Assembly (NCBI RefSeq): GCF_014648475.1
Contig: NZ_BMRE01000001.1
Span: forward strand, 744,001 to 808,000
Length of the DNA: 64,000 nucleotides
Source: Lentzea flava
Lineage (GTDB): Bacteria; Actinomycetota; Actinomycetes; Mycobacteriales; Pseudonocardiaceae
Direction: 5' to 3'
Positions within the stretch are counted from its first letter, which is position 1. Each line of letters starts with the position of its first letter. Positions 8,041 through 17,632 of this stretch are shown here, in pieces. A model generated the notes under the pieces. The model saw only the letters and a list, made by a program, of their open reading frames with translations. It did not search any database and was not told the DNA's origin. The position numbers and the translations under genes are program-made.

Positions 8041-9750
8041 TCAGATGTCGTTGGCCGCGATGTACCCGAAAGTCATGGCGGGCCCGATCGTCGACCCGGC
8101 ACCGGCGTAGCTGTGTCCCATCACGGCCGAGCTCACGTTGCCCGCCGCGTACAACCCGGGGATCACCGAGCCGTCCGGCCGCAGCACGCGGGCCCGCGCG
8201 TCGGTCACCATGCCGCCCTTGGTGCCGAGGTCGCCTGGCACGATCTTGAACGCGTAGTACGGCGCCAGCCACAGCGGGGCGAGGCACGAGTTCGGGATGA
8301 CCGCCGGGTCGGTGTAGTAGTGGTCGTACGCGCTGTCGCCGCGCTTGAAATCGGTGTCCCTGCCGGTGAGCGCCTGGTTGTTGAAGCGGCTCACCGTGGC
8401 CTTCAGCGCGGTGGCCGACACGCCGATCGCCGACGCGAGGCCGTCGAGCGACCAGTTCTTCACGACCGCGCCGGACTGGTACCAGGCGTCCGGCAGCGGC
8501 AGGGTGGGCGCGATGTCGGAGAACAGGTACCTGTTGCGGTAGTTCTGGTCGACGATCAGCCACGCCGGGATGCACGGGTCGGTCGGGTTCTTGTCGTACA
8601 TGACGTGGACGACGTCGCTGTAGGGTGCGGCCTCGTTGACGAAGCGCTGACCTGCCGCGTTGATCATCAGGCCGCCGGGCAGGGTGCGTTCGGCGAGGCA
8701 GAAGTACGGTGAGCCGGGCACCGGGATCGCAGGGCCCCACCAGGCGTCGTCCATGAGGTCGAACGCGGCGCCGACGCGCTGGCCCGCGCGGTGGCCGTCG
8801 CCGGTGTTCTCCTTCGCGCCCACGGTCCACTGTGTACCGATGGGCTGACGCTGGTACTGGGCGCGCATGGCCGCGTTGTGCTCGAAGCCGCCGGAGCCCA
8901 TGATCACGCCACGGCGGGCTTTCACCAGGCCGCGCGAGGTCAGCACGCCTCGCACCGCGCCGTTCTCCACGTGCAGCTCTTCCAGCGGGGTGTTCAGCCA
9001 CACCGGCACGTTGGCCTGCATCAGGCCCGCTCGCAGACCACCGGCCAGCGCCTGGCCCATCGTCAGCGGCTTCTGGCCGGCCAGTGCGGCGGCCGTGCCC
9101 CTCGCCACCGCGGCGGCGGCTGTCGCGGCGCCCTTGGCGTTGACCAGGGCGAGCGCGAGCCACTTGTAGTCGGCGCCGTAGATGACCATGCCCGCCGGGG
9201 TGGCGAGGTAGGGCGCGTTCAGGTTCGCCAGTTCCGCGCCGAGGATGCGGCCGTCCAGCATCTCCGGCTCGATCGACCGGCCCCTCGCGATGCCACCGGG
9301 AAGCTCGGGGTAGTAGTCGCTGTAGCCGTCCATGTGCCGGAAGCGCAGCGGGCTGTTGCGCATGACGAACGAGATCATCTGCGGCCCGTGCGTCAGGTAG
9401 GCCTGCTGCCGCGCGACCGGGATGTCGCCGACGACCGCCGCGAGGTACTGCCGTGCCTTCTCCGGCGTGTCGGGCACACCGGCGGCGAGGATGATCTCGT
9501 TGTTGGGAATCCAGATCCCCGCGCCCGATCTGGCGGCGGAACCGCCGTACGTCGGCGCCTTCTCCAGCACCACGCAGCTCAGGCCGCGTTTGGCCGCGGT
9601 GAGTGCGGCGGTCATGCCTGCCGCGCCCGCGCCGACCACCACGACGTCGAACTCGCCGAGGGTGGCCGCGGAGGCGCGGGAGGTCTGCACGAGTCCCGAG
9701 GCCAGCGCGAGACCGGCTCCGGCGAGCACCTGACGGCGGTTCAGGGTCAT
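8041..9750 (-). CDS. kstD: 3-ketosteroid delta1-dehydrogenase with Tat signal peptide
   Basis: 569-aa FAD protein. The N-terminus is a twin-arginine signal (NRRQVLAG, hydrophobic stretch to about 21, RASA cleavage near 28), followed by the FAD dinucleotide motif GAGAAGMTAA. KstD hallmarks are GYSDYYPELPGG (region of the catalytic Tyr), RFVNEAAPYSD, and the C-terminal GLYAAGNVSSAVMG then YAGAGSTIGPAMTFGY. Family reaction: 1,2-desaturation of 3-ketosteroid ring A. The export signal predicts action outside the cytoplasm after folding with FAD; most characterised KstDs lack one. The start ATG overlaps the stop of the PPOX gene (ATGA). A second, cytosolic KstD is encoded at 45061. Confidence 0.9.
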   Translation of the reverse strand: MTLNRRQVLAGAGLALASGLVQTSRASAATLGEFDVVVVGAGAAGMTAALTAAKRGLSCVVLEKAPTYGGSAARSGAGIWIPNNEIILAAGVPDTPEKARQYLAAVVGDIPVARQQAYLTHGPQMISFVMRNSPLRFRHMDGYSDYYPELPGGIARGRSIEPEMLDGRILGAELANLNAPYLATPAGMVIYGADYKWLALALVNAKGAATAAAAVARGTAAALAGQKPLTMGQALAGGLRAGLMQANVPVWLNTPLEELHVENGAVRGVLTSRGLVKARRGVIMGSGGFEHNAAMRAQYQRQPIGTQWTVGAKENTGDGHRAGQRVGAAFDLMDDAWWGPAIPVPGSPYFCLAERTLPGGLMINAAGQRFVNEAAPYSDVVHVMYDKNPTDPCIPAWLIVDQNYRNRYLFSDIAPTLPLPDAWYQSGAVVKNWSLDGLASAIGVSATALKATVSRFNNQALTGRDTDFKRGDSAYDHYYTDPAVIPNSCLAPLWLAPYYAFKIVPGDLGTKGGMVTDARARVLRPDGSVIPGLYAAGNVSSAVMGHSYAGAGSTIGPAMTFGYIAANDI

Positions 9751-10202
9751 AGGGTCACTCCCGACATCAGCTTCCGGTGGTCCCAGCTGGCCGTCCTGGT
9801 CGGACGGAAGATCACGGCCACTCGCCTGGACATGGCCTTCTTCATGGCCTCCCGCGCTTCCTCGTTGTCGCCGACCTCGCCGAAGTTGCGCGCCACCACC
9901 GCGTCCACGACGCGGCCGATGTCCGGGGTGAACTCGGTGACGCCCTCCATGTGCACGCCGCGCAGCTGGTCGTAGGTCTCCCCCGCCTCGGCGAGCACGC
10001 TGCAGCGCGGATCGCGGCGCAGGTTCACGATCTTCTGCGACTTGCGGTCCGTGCAGAACACGATCTCGCCGTCCAGCACGGCGAACCACATCGGCGCGAG
10101 GTGCGGCAGTCCGGTGCGCCCGATCGTCGCCACGATCAACGTCTTCTGCTCGTCCAGGAACGTCTCGACCTCGGCGGCCGTCATCCTGATCTGCTCACGC
10201 AT
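9747..10202 (-). CDS. PPOX-fold flavin/F420-binding protein (FDOR family)
   Basis: 151-aa split beta-barrel protein of the pyridoxamine-phosphate-oxidase-like superfamily, with ATIGRTGLPHLAPMWFAVLDG at the start of the barrel and FCTDRKSQKIVNLRRDPR in the cofactor-binding strand. Members use FMN or F420. ATG 10202 overlaps the stop of the upstream ligase by 8 bp (ATGCGTGA), and its own stop overlaps the kstD start by 4 bp, so all three are translationally coupled. An internal ATG at 10184 is an alternative start. A redox role next to the exported KstD is suggested only by position. Confidence 0.82.
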   Translation of the reverse strand: MREQIRMTAAEVETFLDEQKTLIVATIGRTGLPHLAPMWFAVLDGEIVFCTDRKSQKIVNLRRDPRCSVLAEAGETYDQLRGVHMEGVTEFTPDIGRVVDAVVARNFGEVGDNEEAREAMKKAMSRRVAVIFRPTRTASWDHRKLMSGVTL

Positions 10203-11709
10203 TGTCGCGCAGCTTTCGCTTGTACAGCTTGCCGTTGGGGTCGCGCGGCAGTTCGGCGAGATACTCGATCGTGCGCGGCAGCTTGAACTTGGCGAGCCTC
10301 GTCCCGGCGAACTCCAGCAGCTCGCGCGTCAGGTCGTCTCCAGGCTCGACACCGTCCGCGGGCTGCACGACCGCCTTGATCTCCTCGCCCCAGTCGGGAT
10401 GCGGCACGCCGAACACGGCCACGTCCGCCACCTTGGGGTGACACACGAGCTCGCCCTCGATCTCCGCCGGGTAGATGTTCACACCACCGGAGATGATCAT
10501 GTCGGTCTTGCGGTCGCACAGGAAGAGGTAACCGTCCTCGTCCAGATAACCGATGTCCTGCAACGTGAAGAGCCTGCCAACGCGCGCGGCCTTCGTCTTC
10601 TCCGCGTCCTTGTGGTACTCGAAGGTCGCGTCGCCCATCCGCATGTAGACGAGTCCGCGCTCGCCCGCAGGGAGCTCGTTGCCGTCCTCGTCCAGGATCT
10701 TGATCTCCGACGTCGGCCAGGGCAGTCCGACGGATCCCGGTTTCTTCAGCCATTCCTGGGCGCTGATCGCGGTGCCGCCGCCCTCGGTCGCGGCGTAGTA
10801 CTCGGTCACGACCGGCCCCCACCAGTCGAGCATCCTGCGCTTGACCTCGATCGGGCAAGGGGCCGCGCCGTGGATCATCACCCGCAGCGACGACAGGTCG
10901 TACTTGGTCCTGACGTCCTCGGGCAACGCGAGGAGACGGTGGAACTGGGTCGGCACCATGTGGCTGTGCGTGACCTTGTACCGCTCGATCAGCCGCAGCA
11001 TCTCCTCCGGCGACCAGTGGTCCATGAGCACGGCGGTGTGGCCGAGCTGGATGGAGATGACGACGAAGTTGAGCACCGCGGTGTGGTAGAGCGGCGACCC
11101 GCACAGGTGCACGTGGCCGTCGTGCGGCTCGAGCCCGAAGATGCCGAAGAACCACGGGGCCGACGGCGGCACCACGTCCGGGTCGGCGCCGGTCAGCGGC
11201 CTGCGCACACCCTTCGGCCTCCCGGTCGTGCCGGACGTGTAGAGCATCGGCGAGCCGGTCGTGCGGACGTCCGGCCGCCCTTCCTCGCCCTCACCGAGCT
11301 TGCTCAGCGGCTCGAACCCCTCGATGTCACCGACGGAGAACCGCGCGTTGGCGGGCAGGCTCGCGGAGGCTTCGGCTGCGGCCTGGGCGAACCGTTCGTG
11401 CCCCACGAACGCCTTGGCGCCGCTGTCCTGCACGAGGTACGCGACCTCGGCACCGGTGAGGTGCCAGTTCGCCATGACGACGTAGAGGCCGGTCTGGTAG
11501 GCGGCGAAGTACACCGCCACCAGCTCGGCGCTGTTGGGCAGCATCAGCACGATGCTGTCGCCGGGTTCCAGCCCCAGGGCCTGGAACCCGCGCCCGTACC
11601 TGTTCGCCGCTGCCGCGAGCTCGGAGTAGGTGATCTCGCGACCGCTCGGATCGACCAGCGCGGTCAGGTCCGGCTGATCGGTGGCGATGTTCCAGAGTCC
11701 AGTGACCAC
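10195..11709 (-). CDS. Acyl-CoA synthetase (FadD-type), sterol cluster
   Basis: 504-aa adenylate-forming enzyme: YTSGTTGRPKGVRRPL (P-loop, about 165-180), YYAATEGGGT (A5), DIGYLDEDGYLFLCDRKTDM (A7/A8, about 385-405) and the C-terminal PNGKLYKRKL lysine motif. GTG 11709 is chosen because TACTTT (11722-11717) lies exactly 7 nt upstream with the KstR operator before it; GAGGGG also precedes it. Substrate unknown, presumably a steroid acid or side-chain acid. Sequence does not match FadD17, FadD19 or FadD3. First gene of the operon with the PPOX protein and the exported KstD. Confidence 0.87.
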   Translation of the reverse strand: MVTGLWNIATDQPDLTALVDPSGREITYSELAAAANRYGRGFQALGLEPGDSIVLMLPNSAELVAVYFAAYQTGLYVVMANWHLTGAEVAYLVQDSGAKAFVGHERFAQAAAEASASLPANARFSVGDIEGFEPLSKLGEGEEGRPDVRTTGSPMLYTSGTTGRPKGVRRPLTGADPDVVPPSAPWFFGIFGLEPHDGHVHLCGSPLYHTAVLNFVVISIQLGHTAVLMDHWSPEEMLRLIERYKVTHSHMVPTQFHRLLALPEDVRTKYDLSSLRVMIHGAAPCPIEVKRRMLDWWGPVVTEYYAATEGGGTAISAQEWLKKPGSVGLPWPTSEIKILDEDGNELPAGERGLVYMRMGDATFEYHKDAEKTKAARVGRLFTLQDIGYLDEDGYLFLCDRKTDMIISGGVNIYPAEIEGELVCHPKVADVAVFGVPHPDWGEEIKAVVQPADGVEPGDDLTRELLEFAGTRLAKFKLPRTIEYLAELPRDPNGKLYKRKLRDNA

Positions 11710-11745
11710 ACCCCTCAAAGTAGAACGCGTTTCACCTACTGACAA
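11710..11745 (-). promoter_or_regulatory. Predicted promoter of the fadD-PPOX-kstD operon
   Basis: Minus strand TTGTCA (11745-11740), 17-bp spacer, TACTTT (11722-11717), 7 nt, GTG 11709. The first bases of the -10 are the end of the KstR operator. The -35 lies within the tail of the upstream LLM gene. Confidence 0.55.
11721..11734. promoter_or_regulatory. KstR operator (fadD-PPOX-kstD operon)
   Basis: TAGAACGCGTTTCA matches TnnAACnnGTTnnA at all fixed positions. It lies between the stop of the LLM oxidoreductase (11736) and the acyl-CoA synthetase start. Confidence 0.85.
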
Positions 11746-12764
11746 GCCTCTGCGACGGCCTTGATCGAGGCAACGTCGCGGCACCCGACGAGCAACATCG
11801 TCACGCCGGCTTTCTCCCACCGGCCGATCTCGTCGCGCACGTGCTCGGCGCTGCCGACGATGGTGATCTCGGCGACCAGTTCGTCCGGAACCACCTGTGC
11901 CGCCTCGTCTTTGCGGCCCGACTGGAACAGCCTGCCGATGTCCTGGACGACCTCGCCGTATCCCATGCGGGTGAAGACCTCGGCGTGAAAGTTCATGCCC
12001 GGCGCGCCCATTCCGCCGATGTACAAAGCGACGAACGGCTTGAGCATGGCCCTCACGGACACCGGATCGTCCGTCACGACGACCTGGCACGTGGCCGCGA
12101 CCTCGAAGTTCTCCCTGCTGCGGCCCGATTTCGCGAACCCCTCGGCCAGCCACTCGTCGTACATGCCCGCGAGCCTGGGGGCGTAGTAGATCGCGAGCCA
12201 GCCGTCGGCGATCTCCGAGGTCAGCGCGACGTTCTTCGGTCCTTCGGCGCCGAGCCAGATCGGCAGGTCGGCGCGCAGCGGATGGGTGATGGGCTTGAGC
12301 GGCTTGCCGAGCCCGAGCGCGCCCGGCCCGCGGTAGGGCAACGGGTAGTGCGGACCGTCGTTGGTGACCGGTGCCTCGCGGGCCATGACCTGACGCAGGA
12401 TGTCGACGTATTCCCTGGTCCTGGCAAGGGGTTTGGCGAACGGGCGGCCGTACCAGCCCTCCACGACCTGCGGCCCGGACACGCCCAGGCCGAGCACGAA
12501 CCGGCCACCGGAGAGGTGGTCGAGGGTCAGCGCGTGCATGGCGCACGCGGCCGGTGTTCGTGCCGACATCTGCACGACGGACGTGCCCAGCCGGACGCGT
12601 CGTGTCGCAGATCCCCACCACGCCAACGGGGTGAAGGCGTCCGATCCCCATGCCTCGGCGGCGAACACCGCGTCGAAGCCGAATTCCTCTGCCGCCGCCA
12701 CCAGTCCGGCGGCGTCCGGGGGTGGCGCGGCACCCCAGTACCCGAGCTGCAGACCGAGCTTCAT
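11736..12764 (-). CDS. LLM-class F420-dependent oxidoreductase (Rv3520c-like)
   Basis: 342-aa luciferase-like (bacterial luciferase TIM-barrel) protein, beginning MKLGLQLGYWGA and carrying EAWGSDAFTPLAWWG, GLGVSGPQVVEGWYG and KPITHPLRADLPIWLGAEGP. These stretches are near-identical to M. tuberculosis Rv3520c of the cholesterol region. Family members use F420 or FMN. The step it performs on sterol intermediates is not established. Divergent from the DUF35/ltp4/ltp3 operon across a KstR operator. ATG 12764; I see no strong ribosome site. Confidence 0.88.
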   Translation of the reverse strand: MKLGLQLGYWGAAPPPDAAGLVAAAEEFGFDAVFAAEAWGSDAFTPLAWWGSATRRVRLGTSVVQMSARTPAACAMHALTLDHLSGGRFVLGLGVSGPQVVEGWYGRPFAKPLARTREYVDILRQVMAREAPVTNDGPHYPLPYRGPGALGLGKPLKPITHPLRADLPIWLGAEGPKNVALTSEIADGWLAIYYAPRLAGMYDEWLAEGFAKSGRSRENFEVAATCQVVVTDDPVSVRAMLKPFVALYIGGMGAPGMNFHAEVFTRMGYGEVVQDIGRLFQSGRKDEAAQVVPDELVAEITIVGSAEHVRDEIGRWEKAGVTMLLVGCRDVASIKAVAEACQ

Positions 12765-12786
12765 GCGGCCATCTTGCCACCATTTC

Positions 12787-12800
12787 GAGAACCTGTTTCA
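12787..12800. promoter_or_regulatory. KstR operator (LLM / DUF35-ltp operon), one mismatch
   Basis: GAGAACCTGTTTCA matches TnnAACnnGTTnnA except for the first T. It ends 9 bp before the GTG at 12810. CACTTT overlaps its end and sits 5 nt before the GTG, so the DUF35 gene may also be leaderless or nearly so. Confidence 0.7.
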
Positions 12801-12809
12801 CTTTGATCT

Positions 12810-13754
12810 GTGACCAAGCCGCTGAGTGCTCCACTTGACGTCGGCTTCGACTACACGCGCTCGCTCGGCCCGACGCTGGGCCGGTTCCTCACGGATCTGC
12901 GCCGCCGGAAGGTGACCGGGATCCGCGGTTCCGACGGCCGTGTGCACGTGCCGCCGCTCGAGTACGACCCGGTGACCGCCGAGCGGTTGACGGAGTTCGT
13001 CGACGTGGCGTCGACCGGTGTCGTGCGCGGGTGGTCGTGGATCCCCGAACCGCTGGAGGGCCAGCCGCTCGACCGGCCGTTCGCGTGGGCGCTGATCCAG
13101 CTCGACGGCGCGGACACCTCGCTGCTGCACGCCGTCGACGCGGGCTCGCCGGACCGGATGTCGACGGGTGCGCGGGTCCGGGTGCGATGGCGTGCGGACC
13201 GGGTCGGCGCGATCACCGACATCGAGTGCTTCGAGCTCTCCGACGAGCCTGCGGACGAGCCGGTTCCCGCTGACGAGGTCACGATGGTGACCACGCCGGT
13301 GCACCTGCATTACACGCATTCCGCGTCGCCGACCGAGGACCCGTTCCTGCGCGGGCTGATGGAGGGCCGGCTGATCGCCCAGCGCTGCCCGGCGTGCTCG
13401 AAGGTCTACTTCCCGCCGCGCCCGGCGTGTCCCACCGACGGCGTGCCGACGACGGAGCAGATCGAACTGTCCGACCGCGGGACCGTCACGACGTTCTGCG
13501 TGGTCAACGTGCCGTTCCTCGGCCAGCGCATCCCGCCTCCCTACGTCTCCGCGTACGTGCTGTTGGACGGCGCGGACATCCCGTTCCTGCACCTGCTGCT
13601 CGGCGTCGCCCCCGAGGACGTGCGGATGGGCATGCGCGTGGAGGCGGTGTGGAAGCCGCGCGAGGAGTGGGGCCCGACGATGCAGAACATCGACCACTTC
13701 CGGCCTTCCGGCGAGCCGGACGCACCCTTCGACTCCTACTCCCAGCACCTGTGA
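12810..13754 (+). CDS. Double OB-fold (DUF35) zinc-ribbon protein, Rv3521-like aldolase partner
   Basis: 314 aa. Residues about 1-140 look like one OB-fold without zinc ligands. Residues about 170-310 form a complete DUF35 unit: a zinc ribbon (CPACSKVYFPPRPACPTDG) and an OB-fold ending in VEAVWKPREEWG. DUF35 proteins bind and often activate SCP2-thiolase-like aldolases (as ChsH2 does for Ltp2). It is followed 7 bp later by ltp4 and then ltp3, so it is a good candidate for their partner. Same neighbourhood as Rv3521-Rv3522-Rv3523. GTG 12810 follows the operator closely and has no ribosome site. Confidence 0.85.
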   Translation: MTKPLSAPLDVGFDYTRSLGPTLGRFLTDLRRRKVTGIRGSDGRVHVPPLEYDPVTAERLTEFVDVASTGVVRGWSWIPEPLEGQPLDRPFAWALIQLDGADTSLLHAVDAGSPDRMSTGARVRVRWRADRVGAITDIECFELSDEPADEPVPADEVTMVTTPVHLHYTHSASPTEDPFLRGLMEGRLIAQRCPACSKVYFPPRPACPTDGVPTTEQIELSDRGTVTTFCVVNVPFLGQRIPPPYVSAYVLLDGADIPFLHLLLGVAPEDVRMGMRVEAVWKPREEWGPTMQNIDHFRPSGEPDAPFDSYSQHL

Positions 13755-13761
13755 GGCCCTG

Positions 13762-14817
13762 ATGCGGGACATCGCCGTAGTCGGTTTCGCGCAGACGCCC
13801 TGCGTGCGCGAGACCGACGGCACCACCAACGGTGTCGAGATGCTGGTGCCGATCTTCCACGAGGTGCTGGGCTCGCTCGGGCTGACCAAGTCCGACATCG
13901 GCTTCTGGTGCTCGGGTTCCTCGGACTACCTGGCGGGGCGGGCGTTCTCGTTCGTCTCCGCGGTCGACGCGATCGGGGCGTTCCCGCCGATCATGGAGTC
14001 GCACGTCGAGATGGACGCGGCCTGGGCGTTGTACGAGGCGTGGGTGAAGCTGCTGTGCGGCGAGGTCGACACCGCACTCGTCTACGGCTTCGGCAAGTCG
14101 TCTGCCGGTCAGCTGCGCCGGGTCATGGCGATGCAGCTCGATCCGTACGTCGTGACGCCGCTGTGGCCGGATTCCGTTGGCCTGGCGGGAATTCAGGCGC
14201 GCATGGGCATCGAGGCCGGGCTCTGGGACGCCGAGGCGATGGCGTCCGTCGCCGCGCGGAGCCGTGCCGCGGCCGTCTCGAACCCGCTGGCGCAGCTGTC
14301 CGGTTCCGTCGAGGTCGCAGATCTGCTCGCCACCCCGTACGTGGCGGATCCGTTGCGCAGGCACGACTGCGCGCCGATCACCGACGGCGCGGCCACGATC
14401 GTGCTGGCGGCCGGTGATCGTGCCCGAGAGCTCTGCGAACGCCCGGCGTGGATCACCGGCTTCGAGCACCGGACGGACTCGCCGTCGTTCGGTGCGCGCG
14501 ACCTGCTGACATCTCCGTCCACAGTGGCCGCTGGCAAGGCCGCAGGTGCCGAAGGCGTCGAGGTGGCGGAGCTGCACGCGCCGTTCAGCCACCAGGAAAT
14601 CCTGCTGCGCCAGGCACTCGGGCTCGGCGACGACGTCGTGGTGAACCCGTCCGGCGGCGTCCTGGCGGGCAACCCGATGTTCGCGGCGGGTCTCGCCCGC
14701 ATCGGCGAGGCGGCCAGGCGCGTGCACGACGGCTCGGCCTCGAAGGTGCTCGGCCACGCCACGAGTGGCCCGCTGCTCCAACAAAACCTCGTCTGCGTGA
14801 TGGAAGGGCGGGAGTAG
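13762..14817 (+). CDS. ltp4: SCP2-thiolase-like side-chain aldolase Ltp4
   Basis: 351-aa thiolase-fold protein. It starts RDIAVVGFAQTPCVRETDG and has NPSGGVLAGNPMFAAGLARI and HAPFSHQEIL in the C-terminal half, regions that line the active site in SCP2-type aldolases. It lacks the classical thiolase nucleophilic Cys context. Homologous to Rv3522. In Rhodococcus, ltp3 and ltp4 are reported to be needed for C24-branched (phytosterol) side chains; by homology it would cleave a tertiary beta-hydroxyacyl-CoA. In operon with the DUF35 protein and ltp3 (stop and start adjoin). Confidence 0.88.
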   Translation: MRDIAVVGFAQTPCVRETDGTTNGVEMLVPIFHEVLGSLGLTKSDIGFWCSGSSDYLAGRAFSFVSAVDAIGAFPPIMESHVEMDAAWALYEAWVKLLCGEVDTALVYGFGKSSAGQLRRVMAMQLDPYVVTPLWPDSVGLAGIQARMGIEAGLWDAEAMASVAARSRAAAVSNPLAQLSGSVEVADLLATPYVADPLRRHDCAPITDGAATIVLAAGDRARELCERPAWITGFEHRTDSPSFGARDLLTSPSTVAAGKAAGAEGVEVAELHAPFSHQEILLRQALGLGDDVVVNPSGGVLAGNPMFAAGLARIGEAARRVHDGSASKVLGHATSGPLLQQNLVCVMEGRE

Positions 14818-15956
<1,139 letters not shown>

Positions 15957-15960
<4 letters not shown>

Positions 15961-16817
15961 AGTTCACCGTCGGCATCGCCATGAGCCCACTCGACCAGCT
16001 GACCGAACTGGCCCAATGCGCCGAGGAGTGCGGCTACGCCTCCATAGCGCTCCCCGACTCCCTCTTCTTCTCCGAGAAGGTGTCCGCCGACTACCCCTAC
16101 ACCCCGGACGGCTCCCGCATGTGGAACGCCGACACCCCGTGGGTCGACCCGCTGATCGCCGCAGCCGCCATGGGCGCCGTGACGTCCCGCATCCACTTCT
16201 ACACCCAGGTCCTGAAACTGGGCTCCCGCAACCCACTCCTGCTGGCCCGCCAGGTCGGCTCGGTGGCCCACCTGACCAACAACCGCTTCGGCCTCGGCGT
16301 GGGCCTGGGCTGGTCCCCGGAAGAGTTCGAGTGGTGCGGCGCCCCGTACGCCAACCGCGGCCCCCGCGTGGACGAGATGATCGACATCCTGAAACTCGTC
16401 CTGGCCGGCGGCATGGTCGAGTACCACGGCAAGTACTTCGACTTCGACCGCCTCCAGATGTCGCCTGCGCCTACGGCACCTGTCCCCTTCTACGTGGGCG
16501 GACACTCCCCCGCCGCGTTGAAGCGCGCCGCCCGCGTGGGCGACGGCTGGACGTCCGCCATGATCAAGTTCGCGGACCTCCGAACCGTGATCTCCCAGCT
16601 CACCGACCTGGGCGCGTTCGAGCGCCCGTTCGAAATCCAGGCCGTCTGCATCGACCGCTTCGGCCTCGACGGCTACCACCAGCTCGACGAGATCGGCGTG
16701 ACCGACGTGATCGTCGTCCCCTGGCTGTTCTACGGCGTCGGCTTCGACGGCAGCCTGGAAGCCAAGAAGGACGGACTCAGGCGCTTCGCCGACGAGGTGA
16801 TCGGAGAGTTCGCATGA
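15957..16817 (+). CDS. LLM-class F420-dependent oxidoreductase
   Basis: 286-aa luciferase-like monooxygenase-fold protein: MKFTVGIAMSPLDQL, RFGLGVGLGWSPEEF (typical cofactor-binding strand), and GGHSPAALKRAARVGDGW. Distinct from the LLM protein at 11736. ATG 15957 overlaps the ltp3 stop by 4 bp, its stop overlaps the next gene by 4 bp. It is therefore a fixed part of the ltp operon; reduction or hydroxylation of a branched side-chain intermediate is a reasonable guess, not shown. Confidence 0.85.
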
Positions 16818-17254
16818 CCGCCGTGACCTGGACCGCCTCCCGCACCGAAACCCCGGCCCGCGTGGCCTCGTGGCGCTCCATGGACGCCGTGACACGAGGC
16901 GCGAAAGACGAGTGGCTGTCCCTGTTCGCCGACGACGCCGTGGTGGAAGACCCGGTGGGTCCGTCGATGTTCGACGCGGAAGGCAAGGGCCACCACGGCA
17001 AGGAGGCGATCGCCGCCTTCTGGGACCTGGCGATCGCCAACGTGGAACGCTTCGAGTTCGCGATGCACGACTCCTTCGCGGCCGGCTCCGAATGCGCCAA
17101 CGTGGGCGTCATCCGCGCCTTCCTGCCAGGCGGCGCCCGCGTCGACACCGAGGGTGTCTTCGTCTACAACGTGGGCGAGGACGGCCTGATCCGCTCGATG
17201 CGCGCCTTCTGGGAGACCGAACGGGCCATGGCCACCCTCCGCACCGAACCCTGA
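16814..17254 (+). CDS. SnoaL/NTF2-like small protein
   Basis: 146 aa with the NTF2-like cone fold pattern: SMDAVTRGAKDEWLSLFADDAVVEDPVGP (split over residues 22-50), a HHGKEAIAAFWD helix, and a final strand segment LIRSMRAFWET. Ketosteroid isomerase and SnoaL cyclases share this fold. The D-AVVEDP stretch carries acidic residues, but I cannot assign catalytic ones. Last gene of the ltp operon, coupled by an ATGA overlap; a dehydratase or isomerase step on a sterol intermediate is possible. Its end is 19 bp from the inverted repeat of the HNH element. Confidence 0.8.
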   Translation: MTAVTWTASRTETPARVASWRSMDAVTRGAKDEWLSLFADDAVVEDPVGPSMFDAEGKGHHGKEAIAAFWDLAIANVERFEFAMHDSFAAGSECANVGVIRAFLPGGARVDTEGVFVYNVGEDGLIRSMRAFWETERAMATLRTEP

Positions 17255-17336
17255 AGCCAGCCGACTGGTCGCGTTCCAGCGTGGTTGCGTGGGCCTTGAC
17301 GAGCGCTGGTTGCGTCATCGCCGCTTCGCGACGATT

Positions 17337-17460
17337 GCGATTGGGGCTTGACTTCGGGGCCCTTGCGAGGCGCAAATCGGCCTATAAAAGCCGGGCAGGT
17401 AAAGCGCCCGGCCGATCCGAACACGGTAGCACCTCGAACCCAAAGTCAAGCCCCAATCGC
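17337..17460 (+). repeat. 124-bp unit with 18-bp terminal inverted repeats (copy 1)
   Basis: Starts GCGATTGGGGCTTGACTT and ends with its exact reverse complement. Further paired segments inside allow the whole unit to fold as a long hairpin. MITE-like; the second copy is at 19076-19199 and differs at a single position in the segments I compared. Confidence 0.8.
17386..17412 (-). terminator. Terminator-like hairpin facing out of the HNH element (left)
   Basis: On the minus strand GCCGGGC, a 9-nt loop, GCCCGGC and then TTTT. A 7-bp G/C stem with a T run looks like an intrinsic terminator pointing away from the HNH gene. Confidence 0.55.
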
Positions 17461-17632
17461 ATGCGTGCATGGTTGCGTTAGGCGGTCGGGTTCCGAAATT
17501 ACCGCTTGGACGGCGCGGCATCAGGTGCTGTCCGGCTCGCTTCGCTTCGCCACGGTCTGGCCGGTTTCGTTCACCCGATTGTGTATCGCTTGACGTGCGT
17601 TTATGTCGTGATCTTGCGGTAAATTAGAACAC

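Larger units (their letters stand above)
17274..17515 (+). repeat. Left inverted repeat of HNH element
   Basis: Begins TTCCAGCGTGG and ends GCTTGGACGGCG; it fills most of the 378-bp gene-free stretch 17255-17632. Its reverse complement is found at 19020-19262. Contains the 124-bp palindromic unit 17337-17460. Confidence 0.85.

Noticed and set aside
10195..11709. Assignment of this ligase as FadD17
   Set aside because: Motifs and length of FadD17 as I know it do not match; left as an acyl-CoA synthetase of unknown substrate.
11710..12834. N-terminal extension of the acyl-CoA synthetase to 879 residues
   Set aside because: The extra part lies entirely over the conserved LLM gene in another frame. 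The adenylation domain begins normally at GTG 11709.
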